Positions 1 to 8,655 of a stretch of 44,415 bases of DNA are shown here, in pieces. The position numbers were made by a program, and so were the translations under genes. Under the pieces are notes generated by a model. That model saw nothing but the letters and a program-made list of their open reading frames with translations. It was not told where the DNA came from and searched no databases. The stretch's first letter is position 1; every line of letters starts with the position of its first letter. Source of the stretch: DAORHV01 sp964458645 (GTDB lineage: Bacteria > Patescibacteriota > Gracilibacteria > Peribacterales > Peribacteraceae); contig CAYWJU010000014.1 in the NCBI GenBank assembly GCA_964458645.1, positions 1 through 44,415 on the forward strand, read 5' to 3'.

Positions 1-23
1 CACCGCGCGACGTTTTTTGCTCA

Positions 24-42
24 ACTTTTTTCTAAAAAAAGT
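24..42. terminator. A/T-rich hairpin after a T-run
   Basis: An eight-base T-rich arm (24-31) pairs with an A-rich arm (35-42) around a three-base loop, and a GC-rich stretch and T-run lie just before it. The arrangement resembles the one at 19022-19083. It probably ends a gene that lies before this window. Nothing else can be called between here and the tRNA except a 9-bp hairpin near 67-90. Confidence 0.3.
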
Positions 43-151
43 GGAAGGAAGAAACGCTATCCGAAGTGCGGCGATACGGTATCGCCGCTACGAGCTGGAA
101 TGAAGAAAGGAAGCTGTATCGAAGAGAATAAGGTGCCCCCCTGCTCAACCC

Positions 152-180
152 TAGAGATTCCCCGCCGATATGCGTATACT
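152..180 (+). promoter_or_regulatory. Candidate promoter of tRNA-Cys
   Basis: TATACT at 175-180 with TAGAGA 17 bp upstream at 152-157. The -10 ends 10 nt before the tRNA, so transcription would begin almost at its first base. Confidence 0.4.
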
Positions 181-190
181 TCCCCGGCTC

Positions 191-265
191 GGTGCCGTAG
201 CCAAGCAGTAAGGCAGGGGACTGCAAATCCCCCATGCGCGGGTGCGATCCCCGCCGGCACCTCCA
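191..265 (+). tRNA. tRNA-Cys (anticodon GCA)
   Basis: The cloverleaf folds fully by hand. The 7-bp acceptor stem is 191-197 with 255-261. The D stem is 200-202 with 212-214. The anticodon stem is 216-220 with 228-232, with anticodon GCA at 223-225. The T stem is 238-242 with 250-254. The discriminator base is T (262), the hallmark of tRNA-Cys, and CCA is encoded at 263-265. The T loop reads TGCGATC rather than the usual TTC start, a small oddity. Confidence 0.93.
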
Positions 266-351
266 CAATTGAATGGCAGACGAACTAGGAGCCCTGGCGA
301 AGGAGAGCTACGTTGCTGGTTTTTTTGAAACTAATCATTACCATTGTGCGT

Positions 352-801
352 ATGCGCATGAGAATTCTTTTTGCAATGACTCTTCTGTTAGTGCCAGTAG
401 TCGCAATGGCGCAGGAGCGCACAAATCCCAAGGAGGACGCTGAAGACACCATGTACTCCAATACCGCGATTGAGTTTGTGAATACGCTTACCTTTGGATT
501 CACTTATGATCTTATCCGGGAAAACAGCTTTAGTTTTAGTAATGACCATCTTTACTGGAAAGGAATTGCTATTTCTCCCCTTAATGAAGCGGAGCAGAAA
601 GGCGTCAGTGCAGGTCAATTACTCGGCAAGGCTGCGGCAGTTACTGTATGGGGCATTATCCTATTCGCTCTATGGTTTCGACGCGCAAGGCGGAAATTGA
701 CCTCCCATCAGCGCCAAAGATTGGCGTGGATTATAGTTATCATGATTTTGTTTTTCTTTTGGTTTATGAATTATTGGTGCTACCAGATTTTGAATAGCTA
801 A
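352..801 (+). CDS. Small exported/membrane protein of unknown function
   Basis: 149 aa. I chose the ATG at 352 because it gives a clean signal peptide (MRMR, then a hydrophobic run ending VVAMA before QE) and because TACCAT lies 7 nt upstream, the leaderless arrangement seen at many genes here. An in-frame TTG at 313 with a GGAG upstream is the alternative start. After a polar middle section come two hydrophobic segments (about residues 90-105 and 120-140) separated by a basic loop (RRARRK), so the C-terminus should be membrane-embedded. Base composition looks more AT-rich than the neighbours, which may hint at acquisition. I do not recognise a family. Confidence 0.6.
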   Translation: MRMRILFAMTLLLVPVVAMAQERTNPKEDAEDTMYSNTAIEFVNTLTFGFTYDLIRENSFSFSNDHLYWKGIAISPLNEAEQKGVSAGQLLGKAAAVTVWGIILFALWFRRARRKLTSHQRQRLAWIIVIMILFFFWFMNYWCYQILNS

Positions 802-885
802 AACCTTCAAGAGCAGTGAGTCGCAAGACATTGTGTCCTGCGAAATTCCCCAACAACGAAACGGGGTTGTTTTCGCAATCCCCTG

Positions 886-1476
886 CTATTTCTTGGCGGC
901 CGACGAAGCGGCCTTGGCAGCCGGATCAACGAACGAGATATTCTTCAGGATGAACTCCACTTCTGCAGCCTCGGTGTCTTGCACGCTCAACGGGAACGAA
1001 CCAGTGAACGTGTAACCCAAGCGCTGCTGTGCGGCACTGACCTGGTAGTACCGGCGAATCGGAGCATCGGCGGATGGGCGCGCGCTGAAGATATGCAATG
1101 CAGACTCCACACCGTCTACATACACGACAGTTTTGTCGATCAGACGGTAATCCGGCAACGCAGACACCGCCAAAACGTTGGCGTTACTGTATTCGTTAGT
1201 GGTCATTTCCGCTGCCAACGGCTCGCGAGTGACGGTGACCGTATCAAATTGTCCGGCATGCGGATCTTGCACCTGGAACGCCGCAACGGTCTCTTCGGGC
1301 ACACCGAGTGTCTTGAGCGTATCGGCCGACAACACCTTCCAACCCTTCGGCAAACACGTGGCAAAGGTTCCGTTCCAGAACTGCTGATCGCAAACGACGG
1401 TGGTGGAATTGCTCTTGGTTCCTCCGCAGGAAGCCAGCAATATTGTCGTACACACAATGACGAACGTTCGCTTCAT
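886..1476 (-). CDS. Predicted lipoprotein, unknown function
   Basis: 196 aa. The start at 1476 gives a classical lipoprotein signal: MKRTF, a hydrophobic core, and the lipobox LASC with Cys at residue 17. A TAGAAT hexamer lies 7 nt before the ATG, so the message is probably leaderless. The mature part is a single soluble domain with one Cys pair (VVCDQQFWNGTFATC), which could form a disulfide. It ends in an Ala/Lys-rich tail. The protein should be anchored to the outer face of the membrane. I do not recognise the family. It is transcribed divergently from the large surface protein at 1612. Confidence 0.7.
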   Translation of the reverse strand: MKRTFVIVCTTILLASCGGTKSNSTTVVCDQQFWNGTFATCLPKGWKVLSADTLKTLGVPEETVAAFQVQDPHAGQFDTVTVTREPLAAEMTTNEYSNANVLAVSALPDYRLIDKTVVYVDGVESALHIFSARPSADAPIRRYYQVSAAQQRLGYTFTGSFPLSVQDTEAAEVEFILKNISFVDPAAKAASSAAKK

Positions 1477-1483
1477 GGGAATA

Positions 1484-1489
1484 ATTCTA
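1484..1489 (-). promoter_or_regulatory. -10 of leaderless lipoprotein gene
   Basis: TAGAAT on the minus strand, 7 nt before the ATG at 1476. No good -35 is visible. Confidence 0.4.
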
Positions 1490-1573
1490 CCATCATTCGC
1501 CCGTCGTCCCATCCCCTCCTTTCTGAGTGAGTTGACAACCGTGGGAAGTGAATTCCTACGGTACTCTGGAGGA

Positions 1574-1602
1574 TTGAGGGCTTCAGCAAGCTATGCTATA
1601 CT
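1574..1602 (+). promoter_or_regulatory. Promoter of surface protein operon
   Basis: TTGAGG (1574-1579), 17-bp spacer, extended -10 TGC-TATACT (hexamer 1597-1602). The ATG follows after 9 nt, so the 5' leader would be only about 3 nt or none. Confidence 0.6.
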
Positions 1603-1611
1603 GAAAAGATT

Positions 1612-4005
1612 ATGAAAACGACGAAATTCCGCGTCGGCATGACACTCCTGACAATTCTCGTGTCGATGTTCCCCCAGTCGCTGCTCGCGGCGGGGTGTTC
1701 GGTAACGGCTATGGACACGGTTGCCGGACTCGGAACCGAAGTTCAAATCAGCGCCTGCGTGGGCCAGACAAGCGGCGCACTGCAAATCGATGGACCATCG
1801 GGTTCGCCGTTCCAGCAGAACGTAACATTGGACGGCGGCGGCAACGGTGCTCTGAGTGTTGCCGGCAAATACACCGAAGTCGCAGGCAAGTACACGGCGA
1901 CGTTCGGCACCACGCGCACCACGTTTACGGTGCTCGCAGACGCACCGGACGATGCGCATTCCACACTGACCGCTTCTGACCGCACGTTGAGTGCCGGTGA
2001 GCGCCTGACGGTTACGGCCGTTCTGCGCGACCGTTACGAAAACCCGCTGGCCGGACGGCCGGTGGCGCTGCTCAGCAACCGCACGCAGGACAACATCGCT
2101 TCGCGTTCATCCCAAACCGACGACGAGGGCCGCTTCACCTGGACGGTGGAAAGCGAGCAGGACGGCATCATGACGCTCACGGCGTACGACGTACTCAGCT
2201 CACGCCAACTGAAGAGCCGACTGGATATCGTGGTCGGCGACGGACAAATGCCGGTATCCAACTCCCCTTTCGTCGCACAAATGACGGGCATGGGACAAGG
2301 AAGCGACAGCGGCGTGACTGATCACTTTAAAATCAAGCTCGCCAAGGAAGGCTCGGTGAATGCCAACGAGCTGTTCAGCTTGAGTATCAGCGCAGTGGAT
2401 GTGAACAACCAGGTGGTGGAAGGCTACGCACAGAAAGTGATGATTGAGACCAGCGACCCCGACGCCGAGTTCCCGAAGAAAGGACAGAACCGCACCGCTC
2501 CCAACGTGGGTTGGGTGGATTTCCGTCCCATGGACCTGGGCGTGCGCAGCGTCCCGCTCGGATTCGTCTTCCGCGCCGGCGGTGCACAAACCATTCAGGT
2601 CTACGACCAAAAAGATCCGTCCGTGCGTGGTGAAATCACCGTGCAGGTGGTAAAGGCACAGAGCAGCTCGAACGAAGCGATTACCATCGTCAGTCCAGTG
2701 AACGATACGGTCGTCGGCAAGCGCGAAGTGCGCGTTGTCGGAAAAGGACCCGTGCTGATCAACATCAAGATTAAAGGAGGAGAGACCCCCGTCTTTACCG
2801 ACACCAACGTCGACGGCACGTTCGAAGCAATGGTCACGCTACCGCCCGATTACAACGAAGCGACATTGTTTGCATCGAAGGAGGACGGCACCGACGAATC
2901 GGACCCCGTGCGCATTAAGCTCGACCAGATCGCGCCCAAAATCCAAACCATCGCTTTCGAGCCTGCGGAAGGAAAAGTAAAAGACCCCGCAACCGTGAGC
3001 GTTGTTTCGGAGCCTGGCCTGAAAACGATTTCCGCCAAGCTCGACGACTCTGAAATCATGATGGTCGAAACCGAAAGCGGAACGTATGTCGGCTCCATTG
3101 CGGAAGCACCTTCCGAAGGCCAGCATGAGTTCACCATCGACATGACCGACAGCGTCGGTAACAAGGCGACCATGTCCTCTAAATGGAATGTGAAGCGCAA
3201 GACGCTTCCGGTCGTGGAAGGCGTTACGGCCGAAGGTCAGCCGAATGGTGTGGCGGTGAATTGGAAGCCGGTAGCTGGTGCACCGGTCAGCGAGTACCGC
3301 ATTTACATCGCACTCGAAGAGGATCCGCAGAATTTCATCGCCAGCGTGGAGACGAATTCACTCGTGACGTCGGCTATTATTAAGGATCTGGAAATCGGTC
3401 ACACCTATCAGTTCTCGCTGACCGCCCTGAATGACGAAGGTCAAGAAAGCGCCGAAAAGAGCGCTCCGGCTTCGGCCGCGCCGCTGGGCCTGCTGCTTTC
3501 CGCCCGCGCCGACAACGAGGCGTTGTTCTTAGAGTGGAATCCCCCGTCGAGCCTACCGCTCGCCCACTACATTTTGGAATACGGCACCGAGCCGGGTGTG
3601 TACACCGAGCGCCGCACGATCAATGCATCGTTGCGATCGTTTACCATCCGCGACCTACTCAACGACGTGACGTACGAAGTTCGCCTGACGCCCATCGCCG
3701 TTACGGGCAAAGTGCTCGCCGACCTGACCGCCGTCACCCGTGGTACGCCGTCCGGTGAAGCAGGTTTCCACCCGGGCGCCCCGGATGACATTCCTTCGGA
3801 ACTGACGACTCCCCCGCCCGACTACACGGTGGACCCGCCGATCGAGGAAATTCCGGAAAACACCGGCAGCGGCCCGGCAAGCAGCATGGCTATCGCAACA
3901 CTGGTCTTAGCCGCATTGCTCGGCATCATCTGGCGCCAGCACCGCAGCCAGAAAAAAATGACCCGTCAATTCTTGGAGATGATGAATCAGCGGTATCATT
4001 CCTGA
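1612..4005 (+). CDS. Large exported Ig-like/fibronectin III surface protein with C-terminal anchor
   Basis: 797 aa. An N-terminal signal peptide (ends about LLAAG) is followed by several beta-sandwich modules. Residues about 110-210 resemble a bacterial Ig-like (Big_1/invasin) domain, with the phrase LTASDRTLSAGERLTVTAVL. Further Ig-like stretches run to about 520. Two fibronectin type III repeats follow (about 525-710; ITLEW-type and TYEVRLTPI-type strands). A Pro-rich spacer leads to a transmembrane helix near the C-terminus (IATLVLAALLGIIW) followed by a basic cytoplasmic tail. It is therefore likely a cell-surface stalk, adhesin or scaffold protein. The PfkB gene starts 7 bp after its stop, suggesting co-transcription. 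The specific ligand is unknown. Confidence 0.8.
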   Translation: MKTTKFRVGMTLLTILVSMFPQSLLAAGCSVTAMDTVAGLGTEVQISACVGQTSGALQIDGPSGSPFQQNVTLDGGGNGALSVAGKYTEVAGKYTATFGTTRTTFTVLADAPDDAHSTLTASDRTLSAGERLTVTAVLRDRYENPLAGRPVALLSNRTQDNIASRSSQTDDEGRFTWTVESEQDGIMTLTAYDVLSSRQLKSRLDIVVGDGQMPVSNSPFVAQMTGMGQGSDSGVTDHFKIKLAKEGSVNANELFSLSISAVDVNNQVVEGYAQKVMIETSDPDAEFPKKGQNRTAPNVGWVDFRPMDLGVRSVPLGFVFRAGGAQTIQVYDQKDPSVRGEITVQVVKAQSSSNEAITIVSPVNDTVVGKREVRVVGKGPVLINIKIKGGETPVFTDTNVDGTFEAMVTLPPDYNEATLFASKEDGTDESDPVRIKLDQIAPKIQTIAFEPAEGKVKDPATVSVVSEPGLKTISAKLDDSEIMMVETESGTYVGSIAEAPSEGQHEFTIDMTDSVGNKATMSSKWNVKRKTLPVVEGVTAEGQPNGVAVNWKPVAGAPVSEYRIYIALEEDPQNFIASVETNSLVTSAIIKDLEIGHTYQFSLTALNDEGQESAEKSAPASAAPLGLLLSARADNEALFLEWNPPSSLPLAHYILEYGTEPGVYTERRTINASLRSFTIRDLLNDVTYEVRLTPIAVTGKVLADLTAVTRGTPSGEAGFHPGAPDDIPSELTTPPPDYTVDPPIEEIPENTGSGPASSMAIATLVLAALLGIIWRQHRSQKKMTRQFLEMMNQRYHS

Positions 4006-4012
4006 TACGCCC

Positions 4013-5023
4013 ATGACACCCGCCAATCAGCCGCCGCGCACGCTCTCCATCGGCGGAGCAACCTACGACGTCTTTCTGAAAATGGACGCTGACGCCGAGG
4101 GTTCGGTGAACGGCAAGAAAATGGTACAGTTTCCGGTTGGCCATAAGGTAAAGGTGAAAGAAGTTGTGGAAAGCTGCGGAGGAGGCGCCAACAACACCGC
4201 TGTGGGCTTGGCACGTTTGGGCTGCAATGCGGCCTTCTGCGGCGTGGTCGGCGACGACCAATGGGGCGAGCGCATGCTCGCGAACTTCAAGAAAGAGAAC
4301 GTCGACACCTCCTCTGTAACGGTTGTAGAGCGTGAGAACAGCAGCTTTTCGATCGTGCTGTCGCTCCAAAGCCGCGACCGGACGATTCTGTACACGCCCG
4401 GAGTAAACGAACACCTGCACGACGTGACGTTCGACCGCGAGGCCATGCACCGCGCCGACGCCATTTTTCTCAACCACTTGTCCGAGACGGCATGCATGAT
4501 TGAAGACGACATGATCGCCGCACTGCAGGGCGAGCCGCATATCCACCTCACGTGGAATCCGGGTGGCTGCCAAATCGACGCCGGCATGCGCACCCGCGAC
4601 AAGGCCGCATTGCTCAAGCTGACCGACCTGCTGATCTTGAATAAGGAGGAAGCCGAGAAATTCACTAAGCAGAAAACCGTGCAAGATGCACTGGCAGCGC
4701 TCTTGGATGCGGGAGTAAAAAACGTCTGCATTACCGATGGATCGAACGGCACGTTCGCCGGCGACGGCACGCACTCCTACTTTTGTCCGGTCCGAAAAGA
4801 TGTGAAAGTCTTTGATTCCACTGGTGCCGGAGACGCGTTCGGAACAGGCGCAACATGGGCGCTGGTGACCGGCAGATCGTTGCCAACTGCGCTCGTTGCT
4901 GGTACACTGAATGCTGCAAGTGTCATTCAAGTCTTAGGTGCGCAGGCAGGCCTGCTCAAGGAAACGGAGATGCTTTCACAGCTGAAGCAACACCTCCTGA
5001 CCGTCGAGCTCCTCCCCTGGTAG
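4013..5023 (+). CDS. PfkB-family carbohydrate/nucleoside kinase
   Basis: 336 aa, the usual length for the ribokinase/PfkB family. The N-terminal family signature is visible as ESCGGGANNTAVGLARLG (about residues 51-68). The C-terminal signature, STGAGDAFGTG (about 269-279), carries the catalytic base Asp in GAGD. These enzymes phosphorylate sugars or nucleosides in the cytosol with ATP. The substrate (ribose, fructose-6-P, adenosine or another) cannot be told from motifs alone. It lies 7 bp downstream of the surface protein and 59 bp before the next gene, so all three are probably one transcript. Confidence 0.88.
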   Translation: MTPANQPPRTLSIGGATYDVFLKMDADAEGSVNGKKMVQFPVGHKVKVKEVVESCGGGANNTAVGLARLGCNAAFCGVVGDDQWGERMLANFKKENVDTSSVTVVERENSSFSIVLSLQSRDRTILYTPGVNEHLHDVTFDREAMHRADAIFLNHLSETACMIEDDMIAALQGEPHIHLTWNPGGCQIDAGMRTRDKAALLKLTDLLILNKEEAEKFTKQKTVQDALAALLDAGVKNVCITDGSNGTFAGDGTHSYFCPVRKDVKVFDSTGAGDAFGTGATWALVTGRSLPTALVAGTLNAASVIQVLGAQAGLLKETEMLSQLKQHLLTVELLPW

Positions 5024-5082
5024 GCGCACGGACAATGACTCCGCAAACATCATCGGACTCACCTCCATCACCCACATCCATC

Positions 5083-5763
5083 ATGTCAGACGACAAACTG
5101 CTCGCGATTCAGGAATTGATCGATTCCGCGATGTCTTCACTGAAGACCGCCAACAGCATGATGCGTGAAATGACGGGCGTTTCCGACTCCAGCCGCGAGC
5201 GCTATTCATCCAAAGCAAGCTCCATGGGCATGGGTGCCTACAGCTCCGCCGCCAACAAAGTGGTGGAAGGCGTGTTCGACGGACAGAACATGGTGGATGG
5301 AACGGGTCAGACGTATCCGATTCCGGCCAACTACGCTTCCAAGAGCAAGCTCGTGGAAGGCGACGGCATGAAGCTCACCATTACCGAGGAAGGCAAATTC
5401 ATCTACAAACAGATCGCTCCCATCGACCGCCGCACGGTGGTCGGCGTACTCATTCAGGAAGACGGACAGTACAAAGTGCTGGCCGAGGGCAAGCCGTTCC
5501 GCCTGCTGCTTGCATCCGTCACGTTCTACCGCGCCGAAGTCGGCGACCAGGTGACGATCATTATTCCGAAGGACGGACAAGCCAACTGGGGTGCCGTGGA
5601 AGCCATTATTCCAAAGAGCTTGGCCGAAGCTGCCGCACGAGCGACCATTACCAGCTTGAGCGACATTCAGCCTCCGGATGAATCGGCCCCCGCTCCGAAG
5701 AAGTCCAAGGTCACCCGCAAAAAGAAGAGCGATGACGGAGAGATGAGCCCGGATCTGGATTAA
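5083..5763 (+). CDS. Conserved hypothetical protein with basic C-terminal tail
   Basis: 226 aa from the ATG at 5083; an ATG at 5035 in the same frame is possible. I prefer 5083 because a C/T-rich stretch precedes it, as at other genes here. The N-terminal third is helical and Ser/Met-rich (IQELIDSAMSSLKTANSMMREM). The middle (about 90-180) looks like a compact beta-rich domain. The tail is Pro/Lys-rich and charged (APKKSKVTRKKKSDDGE). There is no signal peptide or membrane segment. I do not recognise the family. It is the last gene of the run starting at 1612 and ends at a convergent terminator. Confidence 0.65.
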   Translation: MSDDKLLAIQELIDSAMSSLKTANSMMREMTGVSDSSRERYSSKASSMGMGAYSSAANKVVEGVFDGQNMVDGTGQTYPIPANYASKSKLVEGDGMKLTITEEGKFIYKQIAPIDRRTVVGVLIQEDGQYKVLAEGKPFRLLLASVTFYRAEVGDQVTIIIPKDGQANWGAVEAIIPKSLAEAAARATITSLSDIQPPDESAPAPKKSKVTRKKKSDDGEMSPDLD

Positions 5764-5862
5764 AAGATTTCGAAGAAACCGACGAGTCCGACGATTCCGA
5801 GGAACCGCCAAAGAATCTTCGGACTCTTCGGTTGCCTCGGCTTCTTCGGAATCCTTCTATTT
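5764..5862. terminator. Convergent terminator built of CCGANGA repeats (copy 1)
   Basis: The left half repeats CCGAcGA/CCGAgGA units and the right half repeats the complement, so the whole element is a long imperfect palindrome. Its core pairs GAGTCCGA with TTCGGACTC. It separates two convergent genes and could stop transcription in both directions. Related elements occur at 14365 and 17791. Confidence 0.55.
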
Positions 5863-6798
5863 CAGCAGCTCCTCCGCCAACAACTCATAATACTTCCGCA
5901 CCCCCTCGCCCCATTTCATGGACGTAAGGCCCGGCTGCGGATTCAGTTCAAAGAGCTTCCACTTGCGACCTTCGTGAAGCCCCATATCCACCGAATACAC
6001 ACGCTTACCGAAATCGGACATCTCGGCATCGATCGCCATGGCAATGGCCAGCGCATCGGAAGGAATCTTCTCGTTCGGGACCAGAATGATCTTCCCACCC
6101 TGCGCGACGTTGGCGACAACCGTGCCGTCCGGCGGCGTACGCACGTAGCAGAGCGCGACCCGGCCACCGACGAGAAGAATGCGTAAGTCATGGGTGCCTT
6201 CCACAATGCCCGGAATGCCGTTGGAGGTATCGATGAATTCCTGCACCAGCGCCGGATACCGCTCAACGTTCTCCGGCAGCTTGTTGCGCGGTCCTACGAA
6301 CACGCCGTGCCCGCCCCAGCTGTCGGTGGGCTTTGCCACAAGCATATCCCCGCTGAGTGTGGCGAGCGACACAGGCAAATCCTGCGCCGAGCGCACGAGT
6401 ACGGAGCGCGGGAAATGCCGTGAAAAGCGCTCAATGGTTCGCTCTTTATTGCGGCAGAGCGCATCCAACTCCGAAGGGTTGATGAGTACGGTCTTCGAAT
6501 CGGCGACGAACGCCTCGCCTTTGTTGTACAACACGTCCAATCGGACCACTCCTTCCACGCTGCGGAATACACCATCTTCGTAGATCCAGCCGCGTGAAAA
6601 AACACCGGCACCAAGAAATGTTTCTGCGCCGCGCACAATAAAACATTGTCCGCCTCGCTGCGCAATGATCTCGGCCAAATCGTGATACGACCGTTTGTAA
6701 TCGGCGTTGTTGAACGGCGCATCGTCGAAACCGGGCGCCGAGAAAAAGATGCCGACGCGTTTTGTCTGCGCCGACTTGGAAGCTGTTGTCGGCGTCAT
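5857..6798 (-). CDS. ATP-grasp ligase (glutathione-synthetase-like), second paralogue
   Basis: 313 aa. Its ATG (6796-6798) overlaps the TGA of the upstream gene as ATGA, so translation is probably coupled and this start is secure. After a Rossmann-like N-terminal domain it has the ATP-grasp nucleotide site (MLVAKPTDSWGGHGVFVGP, about 165-183) and the metal-binding end (LFELNPQPGL, about 287-296), with E and N placed as in GshB/RimK enzymes. The family joins a carboxylate to an amine using ATP via an acyl phosphate. It is clearly a paralogue of the gene at 6795-7712 and is the last gene of a three-gene operon. Substrates are unknown. Confidence 0.82.
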   Translation of the reverse strand: MTPTTASKSAQTKRVGIFFSAPGFDDAPFNNADYKRSYHDLAEIIAQRGGQCFIVRGAETFLGAGVFSRGWIYEDGVFRSVEGVVRLDVLYNKGEAFVADSKTVLINPSELDALCRNKERTIERFSRHFPRSVLVRSAQDLPVSLATLSGDMLVAKPTDSWGGHGVFVGPRNKLPENVERYPALVQEFIDTSNGIPGIVEGTHDLRILLVGGRVALCYVRTPPDGTVVANVAQGGKIILVPNEKIPSDALAIAMAIDAEMSDFGKRVYSVDMGLHEGRKWKLFELNPQPGLTSMKWGEGVRKYYELLAEELLK

Positions 6799-7712
6799 CG
6801 GGCGGCGGTAAGGAGCACGTCGGCCAGCGCTTCGTGAAAACGCACAAAGCCTTCGCCACGCGCACGCGAAAAGAGCGCCGGACGCGAGTTCAGTTCGAAC
6901 AATTTCCACACATCACGCTGATGCAATCCAAGGTCGATGGAATACACGCGATCCGGAAAGCGCGACAGCCGGGAGTCCACCATGCGGAAAATCTCCAATG
7001 CGGATTCGGGCACCTTCTCTAGCGGAACCTCGTGGGTACTGCCGCCCTGCGCCACGTTCGGCAGTAATCCGCCGGGTGGTGGCGTGCGCACGAACGCCTG
7101 AATAAGCTTGCCGCGCACGCACAGCATGCGGAAATCATGCGACCCCGTAACGATGCCCGGAATGCCGGCGTCGGTGTCGATGAAATCCTGCAACAGATAT
7201 GGGAACGCGGTGATTTTCCCGCGCACCTCGTCCTTCGGTCCGATGAACACGCCGTCCCCACCCTCGCCATCCACCGGCTTTGCCACGATGCGCGGCGTGG
7301 ACAGCGCTTGCAACGAACGGTCCAAGTCGGCTACAGAGCGCACCACGCGGGTTCGCGGCGAAATCTCGGGCAACAGATCGGCGGTGCGCTTCTTGTCGGT
7401 GCACAGCGCATCGAGCTCCGGATCATTCATGACCAATCCGAGCTTGTCGCACGCCAGGTGACCCTTGTTATAGATGACGTCGGCAACAATCTGTTCCGGG
7501 TGCGCGACCAGCTCTCCGCTTGCGTCGTACTCCCAACCCGAAGTAAACGTGTTGCCGCCACGGTACGTCGCGGGTCCGCGCGCGACGAAAAACCGCGCGC
7601 CTTTCTTTTTGAGGAGTAACGCGAATTCACGATACGACTGACGGTATTCCTCATTGTTGAACGGGTAACCGTCTGGGGCCGGCGCATCGAAGAATACAAG
7701 GATGGAACGCAT
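6795..7712 (-). CDS. ATP-grasp ligase (glutathione-synthetase-like), first paralogue
   Basis: 305 aa. The start at 7712 lies 2 nt after the stop of the amidohydrolase gene and gives the expected beta strand (MRSILVFFDAPAPDG). The ATP-binding segment reads IVAKPVDGEGGDGVFIGP (about 162-179), and the metal-binding segment is KLFELNSRPAL (about 278-288). The shared phrases YNKG, DALC..K.RT, LLQDFIDT..GIPGIV and DLGLH..WKLFELN show a duplication with the next gene. It probably performs one ligation step of a small peptide-like or amide-containing molecule, with the partner paralogue performing another. Confidence 0.82.
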   Translation of the reverse strand: MRSILVFFDAPAPDGYPFNNEEYRQSYREFALLLKKKGARFFVARGPATYRGGNTFTSGWEYDASGELVAHPEQIVADVIYNKGHLACDKLGLVMNDPELDALCTDKKRTADLLPEISPRTRVVRSVADLDRSLQALSTPRIVAKPVDGEGGDGVFIGPKDEVRGKITAFPYLLQDFIDTDAGIPGIVTGSHDFRMLCVRGKLIQAFVRTPPPGGLLPNVAQGGSTHEVPLEKVPESALEIFRMVDSRLSRFPDRVYSIDLGLHQRDVWKLFELNSRPALFSRARGEGFVRFHEALADVLLTAAR

Positions 7713-7714
7713 GA

Positions 7715-8491
7715 TTACGACGTGAGATCGCAGATATGCGATGTGGGCCGCTTGGCATGCCAAGCGGAAAATTCATCGACCAATTCCTGGAATTGGCGAT
7801 GCAAACGTTCGATTGCGTCCTCGTGGGGAGCGAGTGTTTCTTCGTTCATGTAGAGCGCGCGGCTGAGTTCGATCTGAATGCCAGGCACACCCAGGCGGCT
7901 GCAGTGCACGCCGACGGTGTAGCGACCCATGTACGGCGTGTTGATGGCGACGGTGTAGCCGAGCTTTTCGAACGCATGGCGGAAAAATTGCGTCGTCTCG
8001 GCGTCGCAAGTGGTGTAATGACGGTTACCCAATACGACGTCGGGGCGCAGCACGCCGGAATCGGCCTTGGAGCGCGGGCCCACCGACCACATGGAATGAC
8101 CGTCGATGAGAAACGATGCATTCTTCATGGCCTCGGAGAGTTCGGCATGAAACGGTGCGTGAAAGCGCTGTACCCACTCTTCCATGAGCGCCATTGGCGG
8201 ATCGGTCTTAAAGACATCGTTGCCATCGGTAAGCGATAAGAGGACCACACCCTCCGAACGCTTGAGTCCCACAGTGTAGATTTCATCCGGCGCGCGGTTC
8301 ACGTCGGAAATGATGCGCGAGAATTTCGCCTCCACAATGGTAACACCCGTCGCGTTGTAAATGCGCTCGGTATACAGGTCCGGGTCGTGCATCAGCGCCT
8401 TCTCGTCTTGCTTCAGCAGTAACCGCACATCGTCCGGAATATAGGTAGATGCATGTGGAATGCTCACGACGATCGGTTTCATCTTGGCCAT
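7715..8491 (-). CDS. N-formylglutamate amidohydrolase-like protein
   Basis: 258 aa. Family features are the opening SIPHAS, an aspartate/arginine pair followed by the Arg-Ala-Pro-Asp loop (DVNRAPDE), and the metal/substrate motif LIDGHSMWSVG (about 127-137). Members of the FGase (HutG-like) family hydrolyse an amide bond on a glutamate-type substrate using a metal ion. Here there is no histidine-degradation context. Instead the gene leads an operon with two ATP-grasp ligases, so it may process a biosynthetic intermediate. An extended -10 (TGG-TACTAT) ends 6 nt before the ATG, predicting a leaderless message. Confidence 0.78.
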   Translation of the reverse strand: MAKMKPIVVSIPHASTYIPDDVRLLLKQDEKALMHDPDLYTERIYNATGVTIVEAKFSRIISDVNRAPDEIYTVGLKRSEGVVLLSLTDGNDVFKTDPPMALMEEWVQRFHAPFHAELSEAMKNASFLIDGHSMWSVGPRSKADSGVLRPDVVLGNRHYTTCDAETTQFFRHAFEKLGYTVAINTPYMGRYTVGVHCSRLGVPGIQIELSRALYMNEETLAPHEDAIERLHRQFQELVDEFSAWHAKRPTSHICDLTS

Positions 8492-8497
8492 GACGGA

Positions 8498-8506
8498 ATA
8501 GTACCA
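8498..8506 (-). promoter_or_regulatory. Extended -10 of amidohydrolase/ATP-grasp operon
   Basis: TGG-TACTAT on the minus strand, with the hexamer (8498-8503) 6 nt before the ATG at 8491. No clear -35. Confidence 0.45.
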
Positions 8507-8638
8507 TGATTACCCGAAGTGAGTTGGGCTATAGAGCAAACATGAGTGACCAATGCGGCGATAGCGGCTCGTGCTATCAACCAAGCATCATCTGATCACT
8601 GCCAACTGTCTACTGACTACTGCCCACTCCCCCTTTCG

Positions 8639-8647
8639 TGTTACCCT
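8639..8647 (+). promoter_or_regulatory. Extended -10 of TPR gene
   Basis: TGT-TACCCT, with the hexamer (8642-8647) 8 nt before the ATG. Predicts a leaderless mRNA. Confidence 0.4.
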
Positions 8648-8655
8648 GTCCACCG

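Noticed and set aside
313..351. TTG start at 313 for the first exported protein, with a GGAG upstream
   Set aside because: It would add an extra hydrophobic stretch before a complete signal peptide; the ATG at 352 with TACCAT 7 nt upstream fits the local pattern better.
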